Origin: an uncultured Roseobacter sp.
GTDB lineage: Bacteria; Pseudomonadota; Alphaproteobacteria; Rhodobacterales; Rhodobacteraceae
Reading direction: 5' to 3'
NCBI RefSeq assembly: GCF_947488185.1
Contig: NZ_CANKYM010000003.1
Coordinates: 124,001-188,000, forward strand
DNA: 64,000 nt
Within the stretch, counting starts at the first letter, position 1; every line of letters starts with the position of its first letter. Made by a program: the position numbers and the translations under genes. Shown here piece after piece: positions 45,575-54,480 of the stretch. The notes below the pieces were generated by a model. That model was given only the letters and a program-made list of their open reading frames with translations. It was not told where the DNA came from and did no database searches.

Positions 45575-47497
45575 ATGAGTGTTTTTACTTTCACCGGGTT
45601 CGCCTCGGCCGATCTCTTTGGTGCAGGCCACATTGCCCGACACACCAGTTTCACAATGCCTGAAGCGGCAACCCTCGACTTAAGCGTGACCGATGACGAC
45701 GCATACCTGTCGGGCGACGCGTTTAGAAACGAGCGTGGCGATGACCGATCCGGCCAGACCGCAACCATTACCCGCGATGGCGAGGAGGTCGGCAATGGCG
45801 GTCGCCTCTATGCTGAACAGGTGTGGCATCTCTACGGCGACAACGGTCAGACTTACCGGCTGGTGGAGCTGGAACAGCCGGGCCGGTTGCCGGACAGCTT
45901 CACCTTTCTCGGGCCTGTGCCGCCTGCGGGGGTGACGCTCACCGTCGGGGGCAGCGCCAATGTGTTCCGCGGGCTGAAATACGATGACCTCTCTGCGGGG
46001 GATCTGCCGACGCCACCGCCCAACATTGTCGACATCGCGGCAGGATCTGATGATTTCAACATCCTCGTGCAGGCTTTGACGGTCACGGGTCTGGTAGGGG
46101 CAGTGCGGGCCTCGGATGACATCACCGTCTTTGCCCCCACCGACGCTGCCTTCACTGCGCTGGCGGTTGATCTGGGCTTTGACGGCGACCAGACGGATGA
46201 AGACGCGGTCTTTGGCTTCATCGCCGACGCGCTGGCCGGGCTTGCGCCAGATGGCGACCCGATCCCCCTGCTTGCGGATATCCTGCTTTATCATGTGTCT
46301 CCGGGCGCCAAGACCGCCGAGGAAGTCGATGCCGCCAGTGAGGTGACGACACTGCTCGACGGGGCGACGTTCGGATCGGAGGGCACCGAGCTTGTGGACA
46401 ACGAGCCTGACGTTGCCAATCCGAACATCGTGGCGGAGGACATCCCGGCGGCAAATGGCACCCTTCAGGTGATCGACCGGGTGCTGCTGCCCATCGACAT
46501 CCCCGGCAACACGCCGCCGGAGCCGGAGTTGCCGACGCTGGCCGGTATCGTCGCAGCCAGCGGGGGTACCTTCGATCAGGACGGGACCGACTTCGATTTG
46601 CTGTTCAACGCGGTGCAGGCGGCGAACCTGACCGGAGCGCTGGACGATCCGGAGGCTGACTTGACGGTTTTTGCACCCAACGACGCGGCCTTTGTCGGCC
46701 TGTCGCAGGCACTTGGGTTTGAGGGCAGTGATGAAGGCGAGGCCTTTGCTTATTTGGTGGAAGCGCTGACACTTCTGGGCGGTGGCGATCCGATCCCGCT
46801 CCTGACCGAGGTTCTGACCTATCACGTAGCCCCTGAGGCGCTTGGATCAGAGGCAGTGCTGGCCGCCACAGAAATCGAAACCCTGCAGGGCGGTACGCTG
46901 GGGGTCGATGGAGCTACGCTGGTGGATGCCGACCCGGACGTGCCCGATCCGACGCTGATTGCAACCGATATTGCGGCCTCGAACGGCATTGCGCATGTGC
47001 TGGACGGGGTGCTCCTGCCTGCGGACCTGCTGCAATCCGACGGGTCGAACGATGTGGATTTCATCATCGATGACGATAGCAACAGCCACATCCGCACCGG
47101 GCGCGACAATGATCTGGTCGATGGCAATGGCGGGCGGGATTTCATTTCGCTGGGGCGTGGTGATGATGTCGGCTTTGGCGGCGACGGCAATGACGTCATC
47201 GCGGGCGGGCGCGGTATGGATATGCTGACCGGCGGTCTGGGCAACGACAAGCTCTTTGGCGGGCGGGATGCGGATATCTTTATCTTCAACACCGGGGATG
47301 GGCACGACCGCGTCATCGGCTTTGAAGACGGGTTGGACCTGATTGATCTCAGCGGCACAAGGTTCGAAAGTTTCGCCGAGCTGGAGGATGCCATTCATGT
47401 CCGTGGCCATCGGGCGGAGATCACGCTGAGCGACGATCAGAGCATTCTGGTGCAGGGCACGCGCTTAAATCTGACGGAAGATGATTTCATTTTCTAG
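45575..47497 (+). CDS. Secreted protein with two fasciclin domains and RTX calcium repeats
   Basis: The 640-residue acidic protein lacks an N-terminal signal. An N-terminal beta-rich domain (residues 1-135) of a kind common in Rhodobacteraceae RTX proteins is followed by two FAS1 domains (about 147-305 and 315-490), each with a VFAPTDAAF or VFAPNDAAF box and an ending like VLLP. Residues 520-590 hold glycine-aspartate nonapeptides (GRGDDVGFGGDGNDVIAGG) typical of type I-secreted RTX proteins, and the C-terminus is the usual hydrophobic secretion tail. It should be exported by a type I system encoded elsewhere and act as an adhesin. Confidence 0.93.
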   Translation: MSVFTFTGFASADLFGAGHIARHTSFTMPEAATLDLSVTDDDAYLSGDAFRNERGDDRSGQTATITRDGEEVGNGGRLYAEQVWHLYGDNGQTYRLVELEQPGRLPDSFTFLGPVPPAGVTLTVGGSANVFRGLKYDDLSAGDLPTPPPNIVDIAAGSDDFNILVQALTVTGLVGAVRASDDITVFAPTDAAFTALAVDLGFDGDQTDEDAVFGFIADALAGLAPDGDPIPLLADILLYHVSPGAKTAEEVDAASEVTTLLDGATFGSEGTELVDNEPDVANPNIVAEDIPAANGTLQVIDRVLLPIDIPGNTPPEPELPTLAGIVAASGGTFDQDGTDFDLLFNAVQAANLTGALDDPEADLTVFAPNDAAFVGLSQALGFEGSDEGEAFAYLVEALTLLGGGDPIPLLTEVLTYHVAPEALGSEAVLAATEIETLQGGTLGVDGATLVDADPDVPDPTLIATDIAASNGIAHVLDGVLLPADLLQSDGSNDVDFIIDDDSNSHIRTGRDNDLVDGNGGRDFISLGRGDDVGFGGDGNDVIAGGRGMDMLTGGLGNDKLFGGRDADIFIFNTGDGHDRVIGFEDGLDLIDLSGTRFESFAELEDAIHVRGHRAEITLSDDQSILVQGTRLNLTEDDFIF

Positions 47498-47521
47498 CGG
47501 TTGCCACATTTGGCTCGCACG

Positions 47522-47550
47522 CCCGGCGCCGCAAAATTGACGGTGCCGGG
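47522..47550 (+). terminator. Strong hairpin downstream of the RTX gene
   Basis: Bases 47522-47531 pair with 47541-47550 over ten positions (one G-T wobble) around a nine-base loop, 24 bases after the stop codon. There is no clear T-run, so it may be a stabilising or factor-assisted terminator. Confidence 0.5.
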
Positions 47551-47614
47551 TCAGTGTTCAGAACGCGGCGCGGTCCTGCGACCGGATGGATGCGCTTCGC
47601 AGCTTTCCTGGTGG

Positions 47615-48514
47615 TCAGCCCCCGAGCACAGGGGATGGCTTCGTAACCTCCAGAAACCAGTCAACGAACTGCTGTTGTTGTTCCGGCAGCGCGGTGGCCT
47701 TCAGGGCGACGTAATACCCTTCTTCTGCAGGGACATGTGGCAGGGCGATCTCACAAAGGTCACCGTGCTGGATCGCGTTGCGCGTGATCTGACAATGGGT
47801 CAGGGCGACACCGGCCCCGGCGATGGCAAGGTCCACCGCCATGCCGTGGGTATCGACGTAAAGATCGCTCTCTAAAGCCTCTGCGAGTTTGTGCTGACGT
47901 GACAGGTTGGTCCATCCCGTTGACAGGCCAACCGCCTGTATCAAAGGAAAGGCGCGCAGATCTGCCAAGTGTACGGACTTCGGCAATGTGTCCGCGACCT
48001 GAGGCGCTGCCACGACATGCAGATGTGACGGTTCCAGCAGGCTGGCACCGCCCCCCACAACCCCTGGCGCGCCAAAGCGGATCTCGATGTCTGCGGTGCT
48101 GGCGGCGAAGTCATCCGGCCAGATCGTCGTGATCAGCTGCAGCGCAATGTCCGGATGGCACGCAGTGAAAGCAGCAATATGTGGAGCGATCACGAAATGG
48201 GCGATACTGGCACTGGTCGCGATGGTCAGCTTTGCCCGATCGCCTTCGGGTATAAACCGGCGCACGGCCTGGGTCAGCAGGCCCATGGCTGCCGTCACAT
48301 CCGGCACCAGCAGGCGCCCGGCATCTGTCAGTTGCAACGACCGGTTCGCGCGCACAAAAAGCTGACATCCCAGCCGGTCTTCGAGAGCCCGCACATGCTG
48401 GCTGATCGCGGATTGCGTAAAGCCCAGCTCGTCTGCGGCGAGGGTAAAGCTCAGGTGCCGTGCCGCGGCTTCGAACGCCCGGAACCACGTGAGCGGAGGC
48501 AAGGATTTCGACAT
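47615..48514 (-). CDS. LysR-family transcriptional regulator of the adjacent catabolic operon
   Basis: This 299-residue protein from the ATG at 48514 (MSKSLPPLTWFRAFEAAARHLSF) has the GcvA-like N-terminal winged helix with LGFTQSAISQHVRALEDRLG followed by QLFVRANRSLQLTDAG. It is divergent from the DUF1185-led operon. An inverted repeat at 48525-48545 sits just upstream of its start; a later in-frame ATG at 48529 would overlap that repeat and is therefore less likely. It probably activates the operon in response to its substrate. Confidence 0.93.
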   Translation of the reverse strand: MSKSLPPLTWFRAFEAAARHLSFTLAADELGFTQSAISQHVRALEDRLGCQLFVRANRSLQLTDAGRLLVPDVTAAMGLLTQAVRRFIPEGDRAKLTIATSASIAHFVIAPHIAAFTACHPDIALQLITTIWPDDFAASTADIEIRFGAPGVVGGGASLLEPSHLHVVAAPQVADTLPKSVHLADLRAFPLIQAVGLSTGWTNLSRQHKLAEALESDLYVDTHGMAVDLAIAGAGVALTHCQITRNAIQHGDLCEIALPHVPAEEGYYVALKATALPEQQQQFVDWFLEVTKPSPVLGG

Positions 48515-48524
48515 AGGAGGTAAT

Positions 48525-48545
48525 CTCATTAAACTATCTAATGAG
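48525..48545. promoter_or_regulatory. Likely LysR operator (inverted repeat)
   Basis: CTCATTA at 48525-48531 and TAATGAG at 48539-48545 form a perfect 7-bp inverted repeat with a 7-bp spacer between the divergent lysR gene and the DUF1185 gene. A T-N11-A core is present. It is the obvious binding site for the adjacent regulator. Confidence 0.68.
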
Positions 48546-48621
48546 TTCATATCATTTTCTATCGTTTGTCACACGCTTTTCCCGTGGATAGGGTTTCCCG
48601 ACAACAGGGAGAGGTGTGGTC

Positions 48622-49221
48622 ATGCAGCCGGATATCCGGAAAATCGTTACATATCAGGAAGATGTTCTGGTGGAGGGCTTCAAGCCTGCAGCCGAGCCGT
48701 GGGTGATGTGCGCCGCGGCAGCCGTAGTCAAAAACCCCTGGGCCGGGCGCTTTGTCGAGGATCTCAGCCCGGTGATCCAGGCCTTCGGCCCGCCGCTGGG
48801 CGCCTTGCTGACCGAACGGGTAACGGCAATGACCGGGGGCGGCGAGAAGATCGAAGCCTTCGGCAAGGCCGCCGTGGTCGGGCTGGACGGAGAGATTGAG
48901 CATGCCTCGGGCCTGATCCACACGTTGCGGTTCGGCAATCACTTCCGGCAGGCGGTCGGGGCGAAATCCTACCTCGCCTTCACCAATATTCGCGGCGGGG
49001 CGAATGCGCCCATCCAGATCCCTCTGATGGACAAGAATGATGCCGGGCGTCGGTCACATTACCTGACAGTCCATTTCGCCATTTCGGATGCGCCGCGCGC
49101 CGACGAACTGGTCATCGCGCTGGGGGCCGCAACAAGCGGACGTCCGCACCACCGGATCGGGGACAGATATCAGGATCTGAAGGAAATGGGCCATGACGTG
49201 GACAACCCGGCAGCGGTCTGA
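48622..49221 (+). CDS. DUF1185 / amino-acid-synthesis family protein
   Basis: The ATG at 48622 (a GTG at 48616 is in frame) gives 199 residues of the PF06684 type, which is annotated as amino acid synthesis but whose reaction is unknown to me. Visible conserved regions are IRKIVTYQEDVLVEG, KNPWAGRFVEDLSP, EAFGKAAVVGLDGEIEHASGLIH and DKNDAGRRSHY. There is no signal peptide. It is the first gene of an operon that continues with a hydrolase, a flavin reductase, a luciferase-like monooxygenase and an aldehyde dehydrogenase, so it probably catalyses a step on a ring-opening product. It overlaps the next gene by 29 bases. Confidence 0.85.
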   Translation: MQPDIRKIVTYQEDVLVEGFKPAAEPWVMCAAAAVVKNPWAGRFVEDLSPVIQAFGPPLGALLTERVTAMTGGGEKIEAFGKAAVVGLDGEIEHASGLIHTLRFGNHFRQAVGAKSYLAFTNIRGGANAPIQIPLMDKNDAGRRSHYLTVHFAISDAPRADELVIALGAATSGRPHHRIGDRYQDLKEMGHDVDNPAAV

Positions 49222-50005
49222 AGGCGCCGGTGCGCTGGCCTATTGCGTCGAAGGGCGCGGTCCAGCAGTGGTTCTGATCCACGGTGTCGGGCTGCGCGCG
49301 GAAGCGTGGAACGCGGTTTCTCAGGCCCTTGCGCCCGACTTTACGGTCTACACGCTGGACATGCCGGGGCACGGCGCATCACCGCTGGCCGGTGCAGCAC
49401 AGCTGAATGACTACGTGGCGCGGGTATTGACCTTCATCCATACCTTGGATGCACCCATTTATTTGGCCGGTCATTCCATGGGTGCGATGGTTGCTGTGGA
49501 AGTGGCAGCGCAAGCGCCCGAAAGGGTGGAGGCGGTTGCAGGTCTGAATGCAATCTACCGCCGGTCTGCCGAAGCCGCTGCCGCTGTCCAGAGCAGGGCG
49601 GCGGCTTTGACGCACTTAACCGCGCCTGATCCTGCGCCGACCCTCGCGCGCTGGTTTGGGGTGGCGCCCTCCGGAGCAACGGCGGAGGCCGCTGCGGCGT
49701 GCCGGAGTTGGTTGACGCAGGTCGATCCCGATGGCTACGCAACCGCCTACGGGATTTTTGCGTGGCACGACGGGCCATCTGAAGACAAGCTGCAGCGTCT
49801 GCAAATGCCGACCCTGTTCCAGACCGGGGCGGATGATCCGAACTCGACGCCTGGGATGTCACAGACCATGGCGGCGAAGGCGCCGTTTGGTCAGGGAGTG
49901 ATCGTCGCAGGCGCCGCGCATATGATGCCGATGACCCATCCCGAGGCGGTGGCGGAGGCTCTGCACAGCTGTTTCACCCGCAGGATCCAAGCTGATGCGG
50001 ATTGA
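49193..50005 (+). CDS. Alpha/beta hydrolase
   Basis: This 270-residue serine hydrolase has the oxyanion-region HGVG, the nucleophile elbow GHSMGAM, a likely acid residue in TGADDPNS and the catalytic histidine in GAAHMMPMTHP. It overlaps its neighbours at both ends. In the trigonelline pathway an alpha/beta hydrolase cleaves an N-acyl bond of the ring-opened product, and this gene is placed to do the same, but that is inference. Confidence 0.93.
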   Translation: MTWTTRQRSEGAGALAYCVEGRGPAVVLIHGVGLRAEAWNAVSQALAPDFTVYTLDMPGHGASPLAGAAQLNDYVARVLTFIHTLDAPIYLAGHSMGAMVAVEVAAQAPERVEAVAGLNAIYRRSAEAAAAVQSRAAALTHLTAPDPAPTLARWFGVAPSGATAEAAAACRSWLTQVDPDGYATAYGIFAWHDGPSEDKLQRLQMPTLFQTGADDPNSTPGMSQTMAAKAPFGQGVIVAGAAHMMPMTHPEAVAEALHSCFTRRIQADAD

Positions 50006-50894
50006 TCGGACAACCCTGCGCGCGGCCCTCAGCCGGTTCCTGACCGGGGTCACGGTGGTCACCACGCGGACTGCAACCGGGGAGCCGGTGGGCTTCACCG
50101 CCAATTCCTTTTCCTCCGTGTCGCTCAATCCGCCGATGCTGCTGGTTTGCCCCGGCAACCACCTGAGCAGTTTTCACGCCTTTCGCGACGCCACGCAGTT
50201 CGGGGTCAGCATCTTGGCGGAGGGACAGGAGGCCGTCGCCAACCTCTTTGCATCCCGCGCCGCTGACAGGTTTGCAGAGTGCGACTGGGAAGAAGCGGAC
50301 GGCATGCCCCTCATTGCAGGACGCGCCGCGGGATTTGTCTGCACGACATCTTCCGTGGTCGCGGCGGGCGATCACATCGTGCTGATCGGCCAGGTCTCTC
50401 ACTTCGATGATGCCGCGCGGCCCGGCCTTGGCTACGGGCCCGATGGCTATTTCTCGCAGGCCAAGGAGCGTAAGGCCGAAGCGGCGGATGCGGCCGCAAC
50501 GCGTGCCAGCGTGTTGTTGGAGGATGGGGCAAGGATTTACCTGACGGATCAGGGGCAGTTGCCGATGGTGCCGGTTGAAAAGGGCGAGAGCCCGCTGAGC
50601 GCTTTGGAGGCCGGGCTTGTCGCGCGGCACATCCGGGCGGATCTGAGCGTCGTCTACGCCATCTACGACGAAGCGGACAGTCGCAGGCACATCGTCTTTC
50701 GCGGCAGGACCAAGGGCACGCAACCGGGGCTGCAGGCCCATGAGATCGCGACGCTGGATGCCGCAAGTGTGAAAAACACCGCCGTGCGCGCCCTGCTGGA
50801 GCGGTTTCAACAGGAACACCGTACGCAGAGCTTCGGGCTCTACGTCGGCGACGCAGAGGCGGGTGACGTGCTGCCCGCCCAAGGGAGGGATTGA
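49995..50894 (+). CDS. Flavin reductase with an added C-terminal domain
   Basis: Residues 1-160 form an HpaC/flavin-reductase domain (FLTGVTVVTTRTATGEPVGF, ANSFSSVSLNPPMLLVCPG and FGVSILAEGQE), which supplies reduced FMN or FAD to a partner monooxygenase. Residues about 165-299 are an extra domain with alternating strands (ARIYLTDQGQLPMVPVEKGE, RHIVFRGRTKG) that I cannot assign; it looks somewhat NUDIX-like but lacks the catalytic box. Single-domain reductases are only about 160-190 residues. The next gene encodes the likely partner. Confidence 0.9.
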   Translation: MRIDRTTLRAALSRFLTGVTVVTTRTATGEPVGFTANSFSSVSLNPPMLLVCPGNHLSSFHAFRDATQFGVSILAEGQEAVANLFASRAADRFAECDWEEADGMPLIAGRAAGFVCTTSSVVAAGDHIVLIGQVSHFDDAARPGLGYGPDGYFSQAKERKAEAADAAATRASVLLEDGARIYLTDQGQLPMVPVEKGESPLSALEAGLVARHIRADLSVVYAIYDEADSRRHIVFRGRTKGTQPGLQAHEIATLDAASVKNTAVRALLERFQQEHRTQSFGLYVGDAEAGDVLPAQGRD

Positions 50895-50895
50895 G

Positions 50896-51930
50896 ATGGA
50901 ATTCTCACTCTTTGCGCATATGGAACGGCTGAGAGCCGATCAGCCGCACGAGGCGCTTTACGGGGAGTTCGTGGCGCTGTGCAAGATGGCCGATCAGGGT
51001 GGGATGCGGGCGATCTGGACGGGCGAACATCATGGCATGGAGTTCACGATTGCACCCAACCCTTTCACCACGCTGGTGGATCTGAGCCACCATACGCAGA
51101 ACGTGCGGCTTGGCACCGGGACGGTGATCGTCCCCTTCTGGCACCCCATCAAGCTGGCGGGCGAGGCGGCGATGACCGATGTGATCACCGGCGGGCGGTT
51201 GGAAATCGGTGCGGCGCGGGGCGCTTACTCTTACGAGTACGAGCGGATGATGCCGGGGCTCGACGCCTGGGATGCGGGGCAGCGGATGCGGGAAACCCTG
51301 CCGCTGCTGCGGCCCTTGTGGGCGGGGGATTGTGCCCATGACGGCACCTACCACAGTTTTCCGCCCACCACCTCTGCGCCGAAGCCGCTGCAGCAGGATG
51401 GCCCGCCGATCTGGGTCGCCGCGCGCGATCCCAACAGCCACGAATTCGCCGTCCAGAACGGGTTCAATGTGCAGGTCACCCCGCTTTGGCAGGGCGACGC
51501 GGAGATCGAAAAACTGATGGCGACTTTCAAGACCGCTTGTGCGACCCACGCCGGTCCAAAGCCCAAGATCATGCTGCTGCACCACACCTATGTCGGGTCG
51601 GACGCAGAGGATGTCGATCTGGCAGCGCAGGAACTCAGCCGGTTCTACAATTACTTCGGTGCCTGGTTTCAGAACAAGCGGCCGGTGTCTCAAGGGTTGA
51701 TGGAGAAGATCAGCGTGGATGACATGGCGCAAAACGCGATGATGTGCCCGGAGAACATGCGGCGCGATCTGACCGTGGGCACGGTGCAGGAGGTGATCGA
51801 CCGGCTCAAACGTTTCGAAGACCTTGGCTATGATGAGTTTTCCTTCTGGATCGACAGCGGGATGAGTTTCGAGCGCAAGCGCGCCTCGCTTGCGCGCTTC
51901 ATCGATCAGGTCATGCCAGCTTTCTGCTAA
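50896..51930 (+). CDS. Luciferase-like (LLM-class) flavin-dependent monooxygenase
   Basis: This 344-residue TIM-barrel protein starts MEFSLFAHMERLRAD one base after the reductase stop. Signature segments are AIWTGEHHGMEF, VRLGTGTVIVPFWHPIKLAGE and RLEIGAARGAYSYEY. Members use reduced flavin and oxygen to oxygenate small substrates, including the ring of trigonelline in the TgnAB pair. The reductase just upstream is the obvious flavin donor. The substrate is unproven. Confidence 0.93.
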   Translation: MEFSLFAHMERLRADQPHEALYGEFVALCKMADQGGMRAIWTGEHHGMEFTIAPNPFTTLVDLSHHTQNVRLGTGTVIVPFWHPIKLAGEAAMTDVITGGRLEIGAARGAYSYEYERMMPGLDAWDAGQRMRETLPLLRPLWAGDCAHDGTYHSFPPTTSAPKPLQQDGPPIWVAARDPNSHEFAVQNGFNVQVTPLWQGDAEIEKLMATFKTACATHAGPKPKIMLLHHTYVGSDAEDVDLAAQELSRFYNYFGAWFQNKRPVSQGLMEKISVDDMAQNAMMCPENMRRDLTVGTVQEVIDRLKRFEDLGYDEFSFWIDSGMSFERKRASLARFIDQVMPAFC

Positions 51931-51945
51931 ACCTTCGGAGGGACC

Positions 51946-53427
51946 ATGCCCGATCTGCCTCACTACTCTCTTTTCATCGCGGGCCAGTGGCGTGCCGGAT
52001 CGCAAGGTCAGACGTTACAGAGCGTAAATCCGGCAACGGGGGAGGCCTGGGCCCGTTTCGATTGCGCGAGTCCCGAGGACGTGTCGGACGCGGTATCGGC
52101 GGCACAGGCAGCACTCGATGCGCCTGCCTGGCGGGACATCAGCCAGACCGCGCGGGGCAAACTGCTCTATCGCCTGGCCGATCTGGTGGCAGAGAAGGCC
52201 GAGCATCTGGGCCGGATCGAGACCACAGACAGCGGCAAGCTCGCTGCGGAGACAAGGGCACAGACCGGCTATGTGGCAGACTACTATCGATATTATGCCG
52301 GGCTGGCCGACAAGATAGAGGGCGCGGTGCTGCCCATCGACAAACCCGACATGCATGTCTTTACGCAGCGCCTGCCCATCGGCGTGGTGGCCGCCATCGT
52401 GCCCTGGAATGCGCAGATGTTTCTGGCGGCAACCAAGCTAGCGCCCGCCCTTGCGGCAGGATGCGCTGTGGTTCTGAAAGCTTCTGAAATCGCGCCCGCT
52501 CCAATGTTGGAGTTTGCCAGGCTGATCGAGCAAGCCGGATTTCCGCCCGGCGTCGTTTCCGTCCTGACCGGGGATGCAGAGAATTGCGCCATTCCGCTGA
52601 CCCGTCATCCCGGCGTGGACCGGATTGCCTTTACCGGCGGGCCGGACGCCGCGCGCCATGTTGTGCGCAACTCTGCGGAAAATTTCGCCGTCACCACATT
52701 GGAGTTGGGGGGGAAATCACCCATTCTGGTGTTTGAGGATGCGGACCTGGATGCCGCCGCCAACGGATTGATCGCGGGCAATTTCGGCGCCTCCGGACAG
52801 TCCTGTGTGGCGGGCACGCGCGGTCTGGTGCAGCGTCCCGTCTACGACGCGCTGGTCGCGGCGATCACGGCGAAATGTCGCGATTTGGTGGTGGGGGATC
52901 CGCATGATCCGGCCACGCATCTTGGACCGCTCTGCACCATGGCACAGGTGGAAAAGATCGAAACGACGCTGGCCAAGGCCAAATCGCAGGGCGCGCGCAC
53001 TGCCTTTGGCGGCAGTCGCGCGGGTGGCGACAGTGCGCATTATTTCCAACCGACACTGGTACTGGCGGACGGGCCGGGTGTGGAGACACTAGCGGTTGAG
53101 ATGTTCGGCCCAGTGATGACGCTGATCCCCTTCGACACCGAGGAAGAGGCGATCCAATTGGCGAATGACAGTGACTTCGGCCTCGGATCGGGTGTTTTCA
53201 CCCAGAACGTGGCGCGGGCCCACCGTGTGTCGCGGCGCATCAGGTCAGGGATTACCTGGGTGAACACCTACCGCGCGATTTCCCCCATGGCGCCCTTCGG
53301 GGGATTCAATCAATCCGGTTACGGTCGCGAAGCGGGACAGGAGGCGATCCTCGACTATACCCGCACAAAAACCACCTGGATCGATACGTCCGAGGACCCG
53401 ATGGCCAATCCTTTCGTCATGCGCTGA
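51946..53427 (+). CDS. Aldehyde dehydrogenase
   Basis: This 493-residue NAD(P)-dependent enzyme has IVPWNAQMFLAATKLAPALAAG, the catalytic glutamate in LELGGKSPI and the catalytic cysteine in GQSCVAG. Length and motifs are those of the ALDH superfamily. The gene follows the monooxygenase by 15 bp and would oxidise the aldehyde produced by ring opening. Confidence 0.96.
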   Translation: MPDLPHYSLFIAGQWRAGSQGQTLQSVNPATGEAWARFDCASPEDVSDAVSAAQAALDAPAWRDISQTARGKLLYRLADLVAEKAEHLGRIETTDSGKLAAETRAQTGYVADYYRYYAGLADKIEGAVLPIDKPDMHVFTQRLPIGVVAAIVPWNAQMFLAATKLAPALAAGCAVVLKASEIAPAPMLEFARLIEQAGFPPGVVSVLTGDAENCAIPLTRHPGVDRIAFTGGPDAARHVVRNSAENFAVTTLELGGKSPILVFEDADLDAAANGLIAGNFGASGQSCVAGTRGLVQRPVYDALVAAITAKCRDLVVGDPHDPATHLGPLCTMAQVEKIETTLAKAKSQGARTAFGGSRAGGDSAHYFQPTLVLADGPGVETLAVEMFGPVMTLIPFDTEEEAIQLANDSDFGLGSGVFTQNVARAHRVSRRIRSGITWVNTYRAISPMAPFGGFNQSGYGREAGQEAILDYTRTKTTWIDTSEDPMANPFVMR

Positions 53428-53511
53428 ACTGCCCCTTCAAACCCGTTGTTAGTTACAAAAGCAACTGGTAGCTGCGGGAGGTGGAAATGCGCCGTAGGGA
53501 GGAAACAGCAG

Positions 53512-54462
53512 GTGGCCAAGGCATTCGCATCCCAAGGGGATATGTCGGAAAAAACAATCACCTTCGATGAAATCGGCGAAGGGCTCTGGGCCTTCACCGC
53601 AGAGGGGGATCCGAACTCCGGCGTGATCATCGGCGATGACAGCGTGATGATTGTCGAAGCGCAGGCCACGCCGCGGCTGGCGGGCAAGGTGATCGAAAAG
53701 GTGCGCGAAGTCACTGATAAGCCGATCAGCCACCTTGTCCTGACGCATTACCACGCGGTGCGGGTTCTTGGGGCGTCGGCCTATGGGGCCGATCAGATCA
53801 TCATGTCGGAGACCGCCCGCGCCATGGTCGCCGAACGGGGGCAGGAAGACTGGGACAGCGAATTCCAGCGGTTCCCGCGCCTGTTTGAAGGGTATGAAAG
53901 CATCCCCGGTCTGACCTGGCCCACCACGACCTTCAACGATGCCATGACCGTCTATCTGGGGCGGCGCCGGGTCGATATCAAACACCTGGGTCGTGCTCAT
54001 ACGGCTGGGGATGCGGTGATCCACGTGCCGGATCAGAACGTGATGTTCACCGGCGATATCGTGGAAGATCGTTCCGCTTGCTATTGCGGTGACGGGCATT
54101 TCGGCGATTGGGGCGGTACGCTGGATGCGATTGCCGCCTATGATGTTGACGCGATTGCGCCGGGGCGCGGCGGGGCGCTGATCGGTAAGGAGGCGGTCGA
54201 GCGCGCGATTGCCTCGACCCGCGATTTCATCGACAGCACCTATGCACCGGCGGCCCGGGTCGCTGCGCGGGGCGGATCGCTGAAAGAGGCGTGGGATGCC
54301 GTGCGCGCGGCCTGTGACCCCAAGTTCAAGGACTACGCGATCTACGAACACTGCCTGCCCTTCAACGTGTCCCGTGCCTATGACGAAGCGCGCGGCATCG
54401 ACACACCGCGGATCTGGACCGACAAACGCGATCTGGAGATGTGGGAGCAGCTGCAGGGCTGA
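53512..54462 (+). CDS. Metallo-beta-lactamase-fold protein with a degenerate metal motif
   Basis: I chose the GTG at 53512 because an AGGGAGGA lies eight to nine bases upstream; an ATG at 53542 is an alternative. The 316-residue protein keeps the MBL scaffold, but the normal HxHxDH reads THYHAVR (residues 79-84, with V and R replacing D and H) and the last ligand region reads APGRGG instead of a PGHG form. The middle ligands in GRAHTAGD and FTGDIVEDR are present. It may bind only one metal or use another chemistry. It lies between the ALDH gene and a FAD hydroxylase. Confidence 0.87.
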   Translation: MAKAFASQGDMSEKTITFDEIGEGLWAFTAEGDPNSGVIIGDDSVMIVEAQATPRLAGKVIEKVREVTDKPISHLVLTHYHAVRVLGASAYGADQIIMSETARAMVAERGQEDWDSEFQRFPRLFEGYESIPGLTWPTTTFNDAMTVYLGRRRVDIKHLGRAHTAGDAVIHVPDQNVMFTGDIVEDRSACYCGDGHFGDWGGTLDAIAAYDVDAIAPGRGGALIGKEAVERAIASTRDFIDSTYAPAARVAARGGSLKEAWDAVRAACDPKFKDYAIYEHCLPFNVSRAYDEARGIDTPRIWTDKRDLEMWEQLQG

Positions 54463-54480
54463 CGGCGGGGAGGGCGCGAT

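Noticed and set aside
48515..48521. AGGAGGT on the plus strand near the LysR start
   Set aside because: No plausible start codon follows at the right distance; it is probably chance in the divergent promoter region.
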